19,817 nt of DNA from DATGJX01 sp035279385 (GCA_035279385.1 DATEHZ010000026.1:1-19817), one strand, 5' to 3'; counted from the first letter of the stretch, positions 6,410 to 13,381 are shown. Numbers and translations are program-made. The notes: a model not told the origin generated them from the sequence alone.

Positions 6410-7843
6410 TTAGTTTTCACTGCCGCGGATGTTCAGAACCGTCATCAGGTTCTGGTCGGCCGTCGAGATGCCGCGGGTGTTGGCTTCGAACGCGCGCTGC
6501 GCGACGATCATTTTGGTGAACTCGTCCGCGAGCGAAACGTTGGACTGCTCGAGCGATCCCGAGATGATCGCGCCGTAGCGCCCCGAGTTTGCCGTACCGA
6601 TCTGCGCCAGACCCGAGTTTGCGGTTTGCTCGAACGCGTTACCGCCCGTACGGTGCAGGCCGCCCTCGTTCTGGAAGGTCGCGACGGCGACTTGCGCCAG
6701 CGTCTTCTGCTGGCCGTTCGTGAACGAACCGGTGACCGATCCGTCTTGTCCCACCGTGATGTTCGAGAGCGTTCCGGCCGCGTAGCCGTTCTGCGCGAGC
6801 ACGTTCGCCGTCGGCGTTCCGGCCAGCGACGCCATGTTCGCGAAGTCCAGGCCGATCGTCTGCGGAGCGACCGCGTTGTTACCGGCAGGCCATCCGCTGA
6901 CGACCAGCGCATCGCCCGCCGCGGCCGACGGAGCGCCGCCGATGCTATGCACCGGCGTACCGGTCGCACTCGACGAGGTGTTAATGAACTGGCCGTTTTG
7001 ATCGAAGAACACTTCGCCGGTGCTGCTCGACGTGGTCGATCCGTCCGCAAACGTAACCGTGTACTTCCAACGCGTACCCGGAGCCACCGCGTTTCCGGCA
7101 CTGTTATTTACCGTAGCGGGCAGCGGCGTTGCCGCGTCGGGCACGAACGCGATCGTCGCCTGATGGGCGTTGCCGAGCGAATCGTAGACCGTCGTCGTGA
7201 GCGTTTTGGCAGCCGGTGCGCCGCCGTTGGCGGCGACCGAATACTGCGTTTGATCCAGCGAACCGCCGAAGCTCATGTCGAAGACTTGGTCGTTCGACGG
7301 ACCCAGTTTGACCGCGTTGATGCCGCCGGTCCCGGTCGCCTGCATCTGCAGGCCGAGCGGAATGGTGATCGTTGCGGGCGAGCCCGACGCCGTCACCGTA
7401 CCGTTGCTGTTCGCCATGAAGCCTTGCACCGCAAGACCGGTGGCCGGATCGTACAGCACGCCGTTCGAGTTGAGCGAGAACGCGCCGTCACGCGTGTAGA
7501 GCGGCTGACCCGTGCCGTTCACGTTGCGCAGGATGAAAAATCCGTCGCCGTTGAGCGCGAGGTCCGTGTTGATGCCCGTGGTTTGCAGACCGCCTTGGCT
7601 GAAATTCGTGTCGATCGTATTGACCTTCACGCCCAAACCGGTCTCCATCGGGTTCACGCCGCCGTTGGTCTGCGTCGGACCGCTGGCGAAGCCTTGTGAT
7701 TGGTAGAACAGATCGGCAAACGTCATCCGCTGTCCCTTGAAGCCGATGGTGCCGACGTTCGCGATGTTGTTGGAGATCATGTCGATCTGGCTTTGATAAG
7801 CGTTCAGACCGGAGATGCCCGTAAACAGCGCATCGAATCCCAT
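6410..7843 (-). CDS. flgE: Flagellar hook protein FlgE
   Basis: This 477-residue protein forms the flagellar hook after export. The N-terminal rod/hook signature is MGFDALFTGISGLNAYQSQ followed by DMISNNIANVGTIGFKGQR (residues 1-39). The C-terminal signature (about 430-477) includes LEQSNVSLADEFTKMIVAQR, AFEANTRGI and LMTVLNI, as in all hook and rod proteins. Between them lies a Ser/Thr/Gly/Ala-rich variable region, including the block LYTRDGAFSLNSNGVLYDPA that is typical of FlgE. The ATG follows an AGGT ribosome site. It is preceded by the TIGR02530-type gene and followed by flbD. Confidence 0.97.
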   Translation of the reverse strand: MGFDALFTGISGLNAYQSQIDMISNNIANVGTIGFKGQRMTFADLFYQSQGFASGPTQTNGGVNPMETGLGVKVNTIDTNFSQGGLQTTGINTDLALNGDGFFILRNVNGTGQPLYTRDGAFSLNSNGVLYDPATGLAVQGFMANSNGTVTASGSPATITIPLGLQMQATGTGGINAVKLGPSNDQVFDMSFGGSLDQTQYSVAANGGAPAAKTLTTTVYDSLGNAHQATIAFVPDAATPLPATVNNSAGNAVAPGTRWKYTVTFADGSTTSSSTGEVFFDQNGQFINTSSSATGTPVHSIGGAPSAAAGDALVVSGWPAGNNAVAPQTIGLDFANMASLAGTPTANVLAQNGYAAGTLSNITVGQDGSVTGSFTNGQQKTLAQVAVATFQNEGGLHRTGGNAFEQTANSGLAQIGTANSGRYGAIISGSLEQSNVSLADEFTKMIVAQRAFEANTRGISTADQNLMTVLNIRGSEN

Positions 7844-7900
7844 GTCGTTGACCTTTCTTACAAACTGCCGCGGCGCGTCTGTCGATCGACGCCGCGTCTT

Positions 7901-7932
7901 GGCCCTTCGACAAGCTCGTGATGTCGAGCTTG
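7901..7932 (-). promoter_or_regulatory. Hairpin upstream of flgE
   Basis: On the minus strand CAAGCTCG and CGAGCTTG form an 8-bp stem around ACATCA (7911-7932), followed by TCGAAGGGCC. Its right half matches the dispersed TCGAAGG repeat. There is no T tract. The rest of the gap (7844-7955) holds a second GC-rich inverted repeat around 7868-7896 and the flgE ribosome site; no gene is seen. Confidence 0.45.
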
Positions 7933-7955
7933 ATTCGTCCGGAGCCTAGAGTGAA

Positions 7956-8363
7956 TTATCGAATGATTGCCGCACTGTCGATGTTGGTGAACACGTTCTC
8001 ACGCATCGAGTCGCCGTCGACGGCGGTAATCACGGTGCGGTTTTTGATGCTCACCACCATAGCCACGTCCTGGAGCATGAAGAGCGACTGCTTCGCGCCT
8101 TTTTCCGCCGCTTTGTCCGCCATGGCGTTCATGCGTGCCATGTCGTCGTTGCTCAAACGGATGTTGCGCGATTGCAAGCGCTGCATTGCGTGCGCCGAGA
8201 ACTTGAGCGGCTGCGCGCTCGTGGCGCGCTGCTGCTGTTCGAGAACGGAGCGGAAGCTCGGCCCCGAGGTCGGCGGAATCTGTACGGGGGTTCCCGCCGG
8301 ACGCGGATCCGGACCGGGAATGATTCCCGGGCTGCCGATCGCGTTCAGATCTTTCGGATCCAC
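7956..8363 (-). CDS. Flagellar operon protein, TIGR02530 type
   Basis: This 135-residue protein matches the family annotated as 'flagellar operon protein' (TIGR02530) that lies between flgD and flgE in many Firmicutes-type clusters. The first 50 residues are Pro/Gly-rich and probably disordered. The conserved part is residues 53-135: LKFSAHAMQRLQSRNIRLS, then KGAKQSLFMLQDVAMVVSIK and NRTVITAVDG, ending ENVFTNIDSAAII. The function is unknown; its position suggests a role in hook assembly. The GTG start lies 4 nt after the flgD stop. Confidence 0.88.
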   Translation of the reverse strand: MDPKDLNAIGSPGIIPGPDPRPAGTPVQIPPTSGPSFRSVLEQQQRATSAQPLKFSAHAMQRLQSRNIRLSNDDMARMNAMADKAAEKGAKQSLFMLQDVAMVVSIKNRTVITAVDGDSMRENVFTNIDSAAIIR

Positions 8364-8367
8364 GGAA

Positions 8368-8832
8368 TTAGCCTCCGATGCCGACGATTTCGGTCGTGGA
8401 GAACAGGAGCGGCTGACCGTTGTTGTCGGTAATGGTCTTGCCGTTGCTGCCGTTCATCGTGAAATACGGCTTGCCGTTTTGCACGGCGATCGACGCGACC
8501 GTTCCGGTGATCGTTGACGTGTTGCCGTTCGCGTCCGGCGTATCGACCGTGACGGTCTTACCGATGAGCGATGCGGATTGCAGCACGCCGAAGTTCGACT
8601 GGAAGTTTTGAAACGACGTGTTGAGTTCTTCGGTCGCGGAAAGCGCGGAGAATTGCGCGAGCTGCGCAACCGACTGCGTGTCGTCGACCGGTTTCATCGG
8701 GTCTTGATTCTGCATCTCGGTCGTGAGCAGCTGGAGAAACTCTTGCGAGCCCATCTGCTGTCCGCCGAGCGCGGAACCCGTTCCCGCTGCCGGCCGGAGC
8801 CCCGCTCCGGAGAGTGGCGATATACCTGCCAT
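8368..8832 (-). CDS. flgD: Hook capping and assembly protein FlgD
   Basis: This 154-residue hook scaffold protein caps the growing hook and is needed for FlgE polymerisation. The conserved N-terminal region is at residues 29-65 (QEFLQLLTTEMQNQDPMKPV then DDTQSVAQLAQFSALS), which is diagnostic of FlgD. The remainder is a short beta-rich domain with LIGKTVTVDTPDANG. The protein is shorter than the roughly 230-residue proteobacterial FlgD and similar to compact Bacillus-type versions. It starts 15 nt after the fliK stop. Confidence 0.95.
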   Translation of the reverse strand: MAGISPLSGAGLRPAAGTGSALGGQQMGSQEFLQLLTTEMQNQDPMKPVDDTQSVAQLAQFSALSATEELNTSFQNFQSNFGVLQSASLIGKTVTVDTPDANGNTSTITGTVASIAVQNGKPYFTMNGSNGKTITDNNGQPLLFSTTEIVGIGG

Positions 8833-8847
8833 TGGTTGTACTCCCTA

Positions 8848-10251
8848 TTAGACTAAATAATTGAGCACGAGCGATTTGGAGCCGGCGAGCACCGGCGGTC
8901 CGAATCGCGAATCGGCCCAAGCGTCGTCTTCTGCGGCAGTCTCCGCGTGCAGTGCGCCCGCTTTCGAAAGCGAACGGTGCTGCGGCGATTGCTGCTGCGA
9001 GAATCCGGGATTTCCGCCCGACACGTCGACGGAGAAATTGCCGAGCGAGAGTCCCGCTTCGGCAAGCGTGCGCGCGAGCTGCTGCTGATTGACGAGCAGC
9101 ATGTCGCGAACGTCCGCGCTCTGTGCGACGATGTTGGCGGAGATGGTGTTGCCGCTCACGGTGAGTTTGAGCGAGACGTCACCCAAATGCTCGGGCTGCA
9201 AACGCATGCGTACCTCCGACGTCGAGCCGGAGTTGCGCATGACGATGCTTTTGACGACTTGCTCGATCACCGATTGCGGATCAACCGCGTAGGGCGTTGC
9301 AGGAAGCGATCCGGGCTGCGCCGCCGTAGCGGCGGCCGTACCGATAACTGCTGCAAATGCCGGTGATGCGGTGTTGGACGAGAGCGCACGGTGCTGCGTC
9401 GCCGGAAGCGCGTTCTTTGCGAACCCGAACTCCGGCGATTGCTTGCCGTTCTCGCTCCCCGGCCGCTCGCCGCCGCTTTGCGCGATGACGTTCATCAAGC
9501 GCGCGAAGAGATCGGACGGAGTAACCGGCGCACCGCCTGCGTCTGCGGGCGCAGTTGCGGCCGGAGCGGTGGCGTTCGACGGATCGGCCTTCGCCGCACG
9601 CGCGAGCATGCGGCCAAGAACGTCCGCGGATTGCACCGTGATCTGCGGCGCCGGCGCCTGCGAGGGCGTTTGCTGCTGGATTATTTGCGGCGCCGAAGCT
9701 TGCTGCGGCGTGCTTTGCGATACGGCGGCAGTGGTTTGCAACTGCTGCAGAACGCTCTTCAAAATCGATTCGGCAAACGCAAGCGAACCGGCCGGGGTTT
9801 GCGTACCGGTCGGATCTTTCGTCTGCTGCTGGGCCGGGATTTCTCTCGCCGAGTTGGCGTCCAAGACTTCTCCCGAGAATCGACTCTGCTGCCCCGCACT
9901 GTGGAGTTCCCTCGTTATCTTACTCACCAGTTCCGTGAGCCGTTTTTCGAGGGCGGTTTGCGGTGGTGGCCTCGTGCCCGGAGGCGCGAGCGCCGCCGCC
10001 AATGCACGCTCGAGCGTGCGCCGGCGGATTGGAATGGTTGCCGCCGGTGGAGCTGCGGTCTGCAACAAACTCGCAAGCTCTGCGAGCAGGTCGCCGCCGT
10101 CGCTTCCCGTGCCCTGCTTGTCGAGTTTCTGCTGCAGCGCCGAGCCGAAGCTCGCCGTGCCGTGCAGTCCCTTACCGTGCGTGGCACCTTTATGACCGAG
10201 TACCGCACGTGCGGCCGCCTCAGCCCCGATGGCTAAAAGTGGTAAAGCCAA
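8848..10251 (-). CDS. fliK: Flagellar hook-length control protein FliK
   Basis: This 467-residue secreted molecular ruler also switches the export specificity of FlhB. The first 320 residues are Ala/Gln/Pro/Ser-rich with little predicted structure, as usual for FliK. The C-terminal hook-length domain (about residues 328-412) contains the hallmark VRMRLQPEHLGDVSLKL, followed by NIVAQSADVRDMLLVNQQQL. The TTG start at 10251 is supported by GGGGGTGA 9 nt upstream. It is the first flagellar gene after the trpE-trpG-aroF block, and repeat element copy 2 lies between aroF and it. Confidence 0.93.
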   Translation of the reverse strand: MALPLLAIGAEAAARAVLGHKGATHGKGLHGTASFGSALQQKLDKQGTGSDGGDLLAELASLLQTAAPPAATIPIRRRTLERALAAALAPPGTRPPPQTALEKRLTELVSKITRELHSAGQQSRFSGEVLDANSAREIPAQQQTKDPTGTQTPAGSLAFAESILKSVLQQLQTTAAVSQSTPQQASAPQIIQQQTPSQAPAPQITVQSADVLGRMLARAAKADPSNATAPAATAPADAGGAPVTPSDLFARLMNVIAQSGGERPGSENGKQSPEFGFAKNALPATQHRALSSNTASPAFAAVIGTAAATAAQPGSLPATPYAVDPQSVIEQVVKSIVMRNSGSTSEVRMRLQPEHLGDVSLKLTVSGNTISANIVAQSADVRDMLLVNQQQLARTLAEAGLSLGNFSVDVSGGNPGFSQQQSPQHRSLSKAGALHAETAAEDDAWADSRFGPPVLAGSKSLVLNYLV

Positions 10252-10284
10252 ATACGTATGTCACCCCCTTTTCCGTTTGAAAAA

Positions 10285-10379
10285 GCGCTACGGCCTAGCC
10301 TGCGCGCCCCCGCTTTGCGGGGCCCCGATCGCGGGCGCTCGAGAATTGCTGCTCATGCAAAACACTCCCCGAGGTTGCC
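10285..10379 (-). repeat. Structured intergenic element, copy 2 (aroF-fliK)
   Basis: The minus strand has CCTCGGGGAG, a small hairpin (TTGC-atgagca-GCAA), GCGCCC, CCCG-cgat-CGGG, the main hairpin CCCCGC-AAA-GCGGGG, GCGCGCAGGCTAGGCCGTAG and CGCTTTTT. The main stem differs from the other copies by paired substitutions. The fliK TTG start lies about 33 nt further on, with its own ribosome site. The 152-nt gap shows no clear promoter. Confidence 0.8.
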
Positions 10380-10403
10380 TGAAACCGTGGTTTCTCTAAT
10401 TGC

Positions 10404-11234
10404 TCATCGGCATGCGGCGAGAGGAATGTTAGGTAGGGTGGCTGACAGAATGGCGTCCAGACGCCGCATCAGTTGCTCGAAGGCATGAAAGTCCAAGGCC
10501 TGCTCGGCGTCGGATAGGGCCGCGGCAGGGCTGGGGTGCACCTCCACAATGGCACCGTCCAGTCCCGCCGCGGCCGCCGCTAGCACCACCGGCTCGATGA
10601 GGCTGGCCCGCCCCGTTGCATGGCTCGGGTCGGCAATCACCGGCAGGTGGGTGAGTTCTTTCAGACGCAGCGCGCCCGCAAGGTCGAAGACGTTGCGGGT
10701 GTGCGGATCGAAGCCCCGGATGCCGCGCTCGCACAGCACGACGTTCGGATTGCCCTCGACCAAGATGTACTCCGCGGCGTACAGCACCTCGTCAAGCGTA
10801 GCGGAGGCCGCACGCTTGAGCAGTACGGGTTTACCCGTTCTGGCGGCCGCCTTGAGCAAAGCAAAATTCTGCATGTTCCGGGCGCCGATTTGCAGCATGT
10901 CGACGTGCTCGCACAGCACCGGAAGTTCGGCCTCGCCCAGGGCCTCGACGACGCAGGGGATACCGGCATCGCGCTTCGCCTCCGAAATCAGCCGCACGCC
11001 CTCGTCGCCCAAGCCTTGAAAGGCGTACGGGGAGGTGCGCGGCTTATATGCGCCGCCGCGCAGCATCTGCGCGCCTTGCGATGCAACGAATTGCGCCGTG
11101 GCTTGAATTTGCGCGCGGCTCTCGACGGCGCAAGGTCCGGCAATCATCGTGAAGCGTCCGTCGCCGAACGTGACGCCGGCGACGCGCACGGCGGATCGCG
11201 TCATGCTCTCGAGTTTGCTCGCAAGTTTGTACAT
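10404..11234 (-). CDS. aroF: 3-deoxy-7-phosphoheptulonate (DAHP) synthase, type I-beta
   Basis: This 276-residue protein should condense phosphoenolpyruvate and erythrose 4-phosphate to DAHP, the first step of the shikimate pathway. Family motifs are IAGPCAVES (near residue 35), GGAYKPRTSPY, PVLLKR, IADPSHATG and EVHPSP. Likely metal ligands are Cys35, His205, Glu231 and Asp242; their spacings (170, 26 and 11) equal those I recall for Thermotoga DAHP synthase Cys102, His272, Glu298 and Asp309. About 66 N-terminal residues are absent by comparison, which is the ferredoxin-like feedback domain. The ATG at 11234 (GTG at 11237 is in frame) follows a GGGG. A Trp-codon leader and terminator lie directly upstream, so expression is probably controlled by tryptophan. 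Confidence 0.94.
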   Translation of the reverse strand: MYKLASKLESMTRSAVRVAGVTFGDGRFTMIAGPCAVESRAQIQATAQFVASQGAQMLRGGAYKPRTSPYAFQGLGDEGVRLISEAKRDAGIPCVVEALGEAELPVLCEHVDMLQIGARNMQNFALLKAAARTGKPVLLKRAASATLDEVLYAAEYILVEGNPNVVLCERGIRGFDPHTRNVFDLAGALRLKELTHLPVIADPSHATGRASLIEPVVLAAAAAGLDGAIVEVHPSPAAALSDAEQALDFHAFEQLMRRLDAILSATLPNIPLAACR

Positions 11235-11247
11235 CACCGAACCCCAT

Positions 11248-11284
11248 GAAAAACAACGAAGGCCGCCCGGTAAGGGCGGCCTTC
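11248..11284 (-). terminator. Attenuator terminator before aroF
   Basis: On the minus strand a perfect 11-bp stem, GAAGGCCGCCC / GGGCGGCCTTC with a 5-nt loop TTACC, is followed by GTTGTTTTT. It lies 31 nt after the stop of the Trp leader peptide and 14 nt before the aroF start. CTTACCGG (11274-11267), spanning the loop and both stem tops, is complementary to CCGGTGAG (11327-11320) in the leader. That pairing would act as the antiterminator. Confidence 0.88.
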
Positions 11285-11315
11285 GAGATACGTTGTGGAT
11301 TTCGAAAAAGCGCGC

Positions 11316-11378
11316 TTAACTCACCGGCATCTGACGTGCGGTAAGCCACCACCAAGCGCGCGAAGACGAAATCTTCAT
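11316..11378 (-). CDS. trpL2: Trp leader peptide (WWW) before aroF
   Basis: This 20-residue open frame on the minus strand starts MKISSSRAWWWL and ends TARQMPVS. It has three successive Trp codons at 11354-11346. Its ATG lies 13 nt after the trpG stop, with no clear ribosome site, so it may be translated by reinitiation. A Trp-codon run followed by an intrinsic terminator is the classical mark of a trp attenuator. A ribosome stalled at the Trp codons should leave CCGGTGAG (11327-11320) free to form the antiterminator. One that reaches the TAA would cover it and let the terminator form. GCGCGCTT (11361-11354) can also pair with AAGCGCGC (11317-11310), giving a pause-type hairpin. The gene label is mine. 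Confidence 0.85.
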   Translation of the reverse strand: MKISSSRAWWWLTARQMPVS

Positions 11379-11391
11379 TGCCGTTACGATA

Positions 11392-11982
11392 TCACTTCAC
11401 GAGGTGCCCGTCAACGCGCAGCGCGTTGCGAACGATGCGATCTCCATGTTCGCTGAGCACCGATTCGGGATGAAACTGCACGCCGTGTACCGGGAGGCTC
11501 CGATGGCTGACGGCCTGGATGACGCCGTCCTCGCTGCGCGCGGTGACGAGGAGATCGTCCGGCAGCGTCGCCTCGTCCAGGCAGAGCGAATGGTAGCGGG
11601 TGGCGACGATTGGCTCGCGCAGTCCTTCAAAGAGCCCGGTTCCGCCGTGCGTCATCACCGACGTCTTGCCGTGTTTGGGCTGCGGTGCGTGGACGACGCG
11701 CGCGCCGAATGCTTCGCCGATCGCTTGCAGTCCGAAACAGACGCCGAACACCGGCCTCCCGCGCTCCGACGCCGATCGAATGAGCTGCACCACCGCGGGC
11801 GTCTGTCCCGGATGACCCGGCCCCGGACCGACGACGAGCGCTTCGTAGTCGTCCAGCACCGCGGCATCCAGCAGACGCGGATCGTCGTTGAGTACGACTT
11901 CGGGTTCTACGCCCTGCGCCGCGAGCAAATGCACCACGTTATACGTAAACGAATCAAAATTATCGACAAACAATACTTTCAC
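11392..11982 (-). CDS. trpG: Anthranilate synthase glutamine amidotransferase subunit TrpG
   Basis: This 196-residue class I glutamine amidotransferase supplies ammonia to TrpE. Features in order are KVLFVDNFDSFTYNVVH at the start, GPGPGHPGQ (52-60), nucleophile Cys82 in GVCFGLQ (80-86), KHGK (103-106), RYHSL (129-133) and the His171/Glu173 pair in FHPES. The usual GVCLGHQ reads GVCFGLQ here, so a conserved His is Leu. The GTG start at 11982 overlaps the trpE stop (GTGA) and has AGGTG about 9 nt upstream. A longer frame to 12081 only extends into trpE. In some bacteria this subunit also serves aminodeoxychorismate synthase (PabA); the partner here looks like TrpE. Confidence 0.93.
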   Translation of the reverse strand: MKVLFVDNFDSFTYNVVHLLAAQGVEPEVVLNDDPRLLDAAVLDDYEALVVGPGPGHPGQTPAVVQLIRSASERGRPVFGVCFGLQAIGEAFGARVVHAPQPKHGKTSVMTHGGTGLFEGLREPIVATRYHSLCLDEATLPDDLLVTARSEDGVIQAVSHRSLPVHGVQFHPESVLSEHGDRIVRNALRVDGHLVK

Positions 11983-13268
11983 AGGCCCAGCACCTCGCGG
12001 GCGATGCGCGTTTTGTGCAGCACTTCTTCGTATTCGAATTGCGGATCGCTGTCCGCGACGATGCCCGCTGCCGCCTGCCAATAGGCGGTCGATCCGTGCA
12101 CGTGCATGCTGCGCAGCGTAATGCAGGAATCGAAATCGCCGTTTGCCGCCCAGCGTCCGATGCTGCCCGCATAAAAGCCCCGCGCGGCCGGCTCGAGTTC
12201 GTCGATGATCTGCATCGCGCGAATCTTCGGCGTGCCGGTTACGGTGCCGGCCGGAAAACCGGAAGCGAACAGATCGAGCGCGTCTTTGTCCTCGCGCAGC
12301 TCGCCGACGAGGTCGGAGACGATATGCATGACGTGGCTATAGCGCTCGATCTGCAAAAGCTCAGTCGCGCGCACGGATCCGAACGCGCACACGGCGCCGA
12401 GACCGTTGCGCCCGAGATCGACGAGCATCACGTGCTCCGCGCGTTCTTTTTCGTTCGAGAGCAGTTCGGCGGCGATTTCGACGTCGCGCTGCTCGTCCGT
12501 CCCGCGCGGGCGCGTTCCCGCCAGCGGGCGAATGCGCGCGCGTTTGCCTTCGAGACGAACGAGAAACTCCGGAGACGCGCCGAGCAGCTGTCCGAACGGC
12601 GCATCGACGAAGAACATGTACGGCGAGGGATTGCGCGAGCGAATAGCCCGGTACAGATCCAGCGCCGTCCCTTCGAACTGCGCCGAGAAGCGAATGCCGA
12701 GCTGCAGTTGGTACACTTCGCCGTCGACGATGTACTGCTTGACGCGGTGCGCGCGTTCCAAATACGCGTCGCGCTCGAGCGACGCGCGCATCGGCGTGAC
12801 GGCGCGAACGGGATCCGGCAGCGAGGGACGCAGCGCCAGCAGACGCAGCACGTAGCGCGCAATGGCTTCCTCGGCTTGCGTCCGGTCGGGAGCCGAGGTC
12901 GTAATGGTCAGGCTGTCGTTGAAATGGTCGAACGTCAGCCACGTGCGCGGAATCGCCACGTAAGCGGCCGGCATCGCCGGCTCCGCGGGCTCGCGGGCGC
13001 GCAGCCGCGCGTACGAACGCGCCGCGTCGTACGCGAAGGCGACGAGCGCGTCGAGCCCATATCCGCGCACGAACTCGCGCACGCGCGGGATCAGCGTGCC
13101 GTCGTCTTCGAACGATCGCGCCGCGATATAATCCAAGCCGATGAACGAATAGCGCGAGATGCGTCCGCCGCTCTCCACGCTCTCGAGCAAGCAGGCCGCG
13201 CCGGGCTGCGCGAGTCCCGCAAACGCGGCGATGGGCGTGAGCGTATCGGCCGCGACGGTGCGGCTCAC
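11979..13268 (-). CDS. trpE: Anthranilate synthase component I, TrpE
   Basis: This 429-residue chorismate-using enzyme makes anthranilate with TrpG. The feedback-site motif LLES (27-30) precedes RYSFIG (39-44). PLAGTRPRG (248-256) carries Ala where aminodeoxychorismate synthase (PabB) has the Lys of PIKGT, favouring TrpE. AEHVMLVDLGRN (278-289), IERYSHVMHIVSDLVG, GFPAGTVTGTPKIRAM and AAAGIVADSDP follow. The common GRNDxGR reads GRNGLGA, a notable change. I place the start at GTG 13268, just after the attenuator terminator. Frames starting at 13361 (GTG GTG) read through the leader's Trp codons out of frame, and a GTG at 13334 lies before the terminator. The mature protein fold begins near TLTPIAAF either way. 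Confidence 0.93.
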   Translation of the reverse strand: MSRTVAADTLTPIAAFAGLAQPGAACLLESVESGGRISRYSFIGLDYIAARSFEDDGTLIPRVREFVRGYGLDALVAFAYDAARSYARLRAREPAEPAMPAAYVAIPRTWLTFDHFNDSLTITTSAPDRTQAEEAIARYVLRLLALRPSLPDPVRAVTPMRASLERDAYLERAHRVKQYIVDGEVYQLQLGIRFSAQFEGTALDLYRAIRSRNPSPYMFFVDAPFGQLLGASPEFLVRLEGKRARIRPLAGTRPRGTDEQRDVEIAAELLSNEKERAEHVMLVDLGRNGLGAVCAFGSVRATELLQIERYSHVMHIVSDLVGELREDKDALDLFASGFPAGTVTGTPKIRAMQIIDELEPAARGFYAGSIGRWAANGDFDSCITLRSMHVHGSTAYWQAAAGIVADSDPQFEYEEVLHKTRIAREVLGL

Positions 13269-13270
13269 GG

Positions 13271-13300
13271 AAACAAAAACCGCCGGTGATGTTCCGGCGG
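13271..13300 (-). terminator. Attenuator terminator before trpE
   Basis: On the minus strand the stem CCGCCGG / CCGGCGG (7 bp, loop AACATCA) is followed by TTTTTGTTT. It lies 30 nt after the leader peptide stop and 2 nt before the proposed trpE GTG. TCACCGG (13289-13283) in its loop and right arm is exactly complementary to CCGGTGA (13337-13331) in the leader. This is the same antiterminator design as before aroF. Confidence 0.8.
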
Positions 13301-13330
13301 CCTCTTCCACGACGTCTGGGCGCGCGAAAC

Positions 13331-13381
13331 TCACCGGATCTGCTCCGAGAGACGCCACCACGAACGCGCTGCATACACCAT
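13331..13381 (-). CDS. trpL: Trp leader peptide (WW) before trpE
   Basis: This 16-residue open frame on the minus strand is MVYAARSWWRLSEQIR, with two successive Trp codons at 13360-13355. The ATG lies 11 nt after the stop of the motE-like gene, with no obvious ribosome site, suggesting reinitiation. The last Trp codon ends 18 nt before CCGGTGA (13337-13331), the proposed antiterminator strand; in the second leader the distance is 19 nt. CAGAT(G)CCGGTGAGTT is shared by both leaders, so they look related by descent. Read one frame over, the TGG TGG codons give GTG GTG, which produces a false upstream start for trpE. The gene label follows the usual name for trp leaders. Confidence 0.82.
   Translation of the reverse strand: MVYAARSWWRLSEQIR

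Noticed and set aside
10381..10394. GAAACCGTGGTTTC inverted repeat after aroF as a terminator
   Set aside because: The loop would be only 2 nt, the stem is short, and no T tract follows on the minus strand.
11979..13268. Calling this gene pabB (aminodeoxychorismate synthase)
   Set aside because: The motif is PLAGT, with Ala instead of the PabB Lys (PIKGT); the LLES feedback motif and the Trp leader also favour trpE.
10404..13381. Recent mobile-element insertion of the trp block
   Set aside because: No transposase, integrase or flanking direct repeats are visible, and base usage looks like the neighbours; overlapping stops and starts suggest a settled operon.
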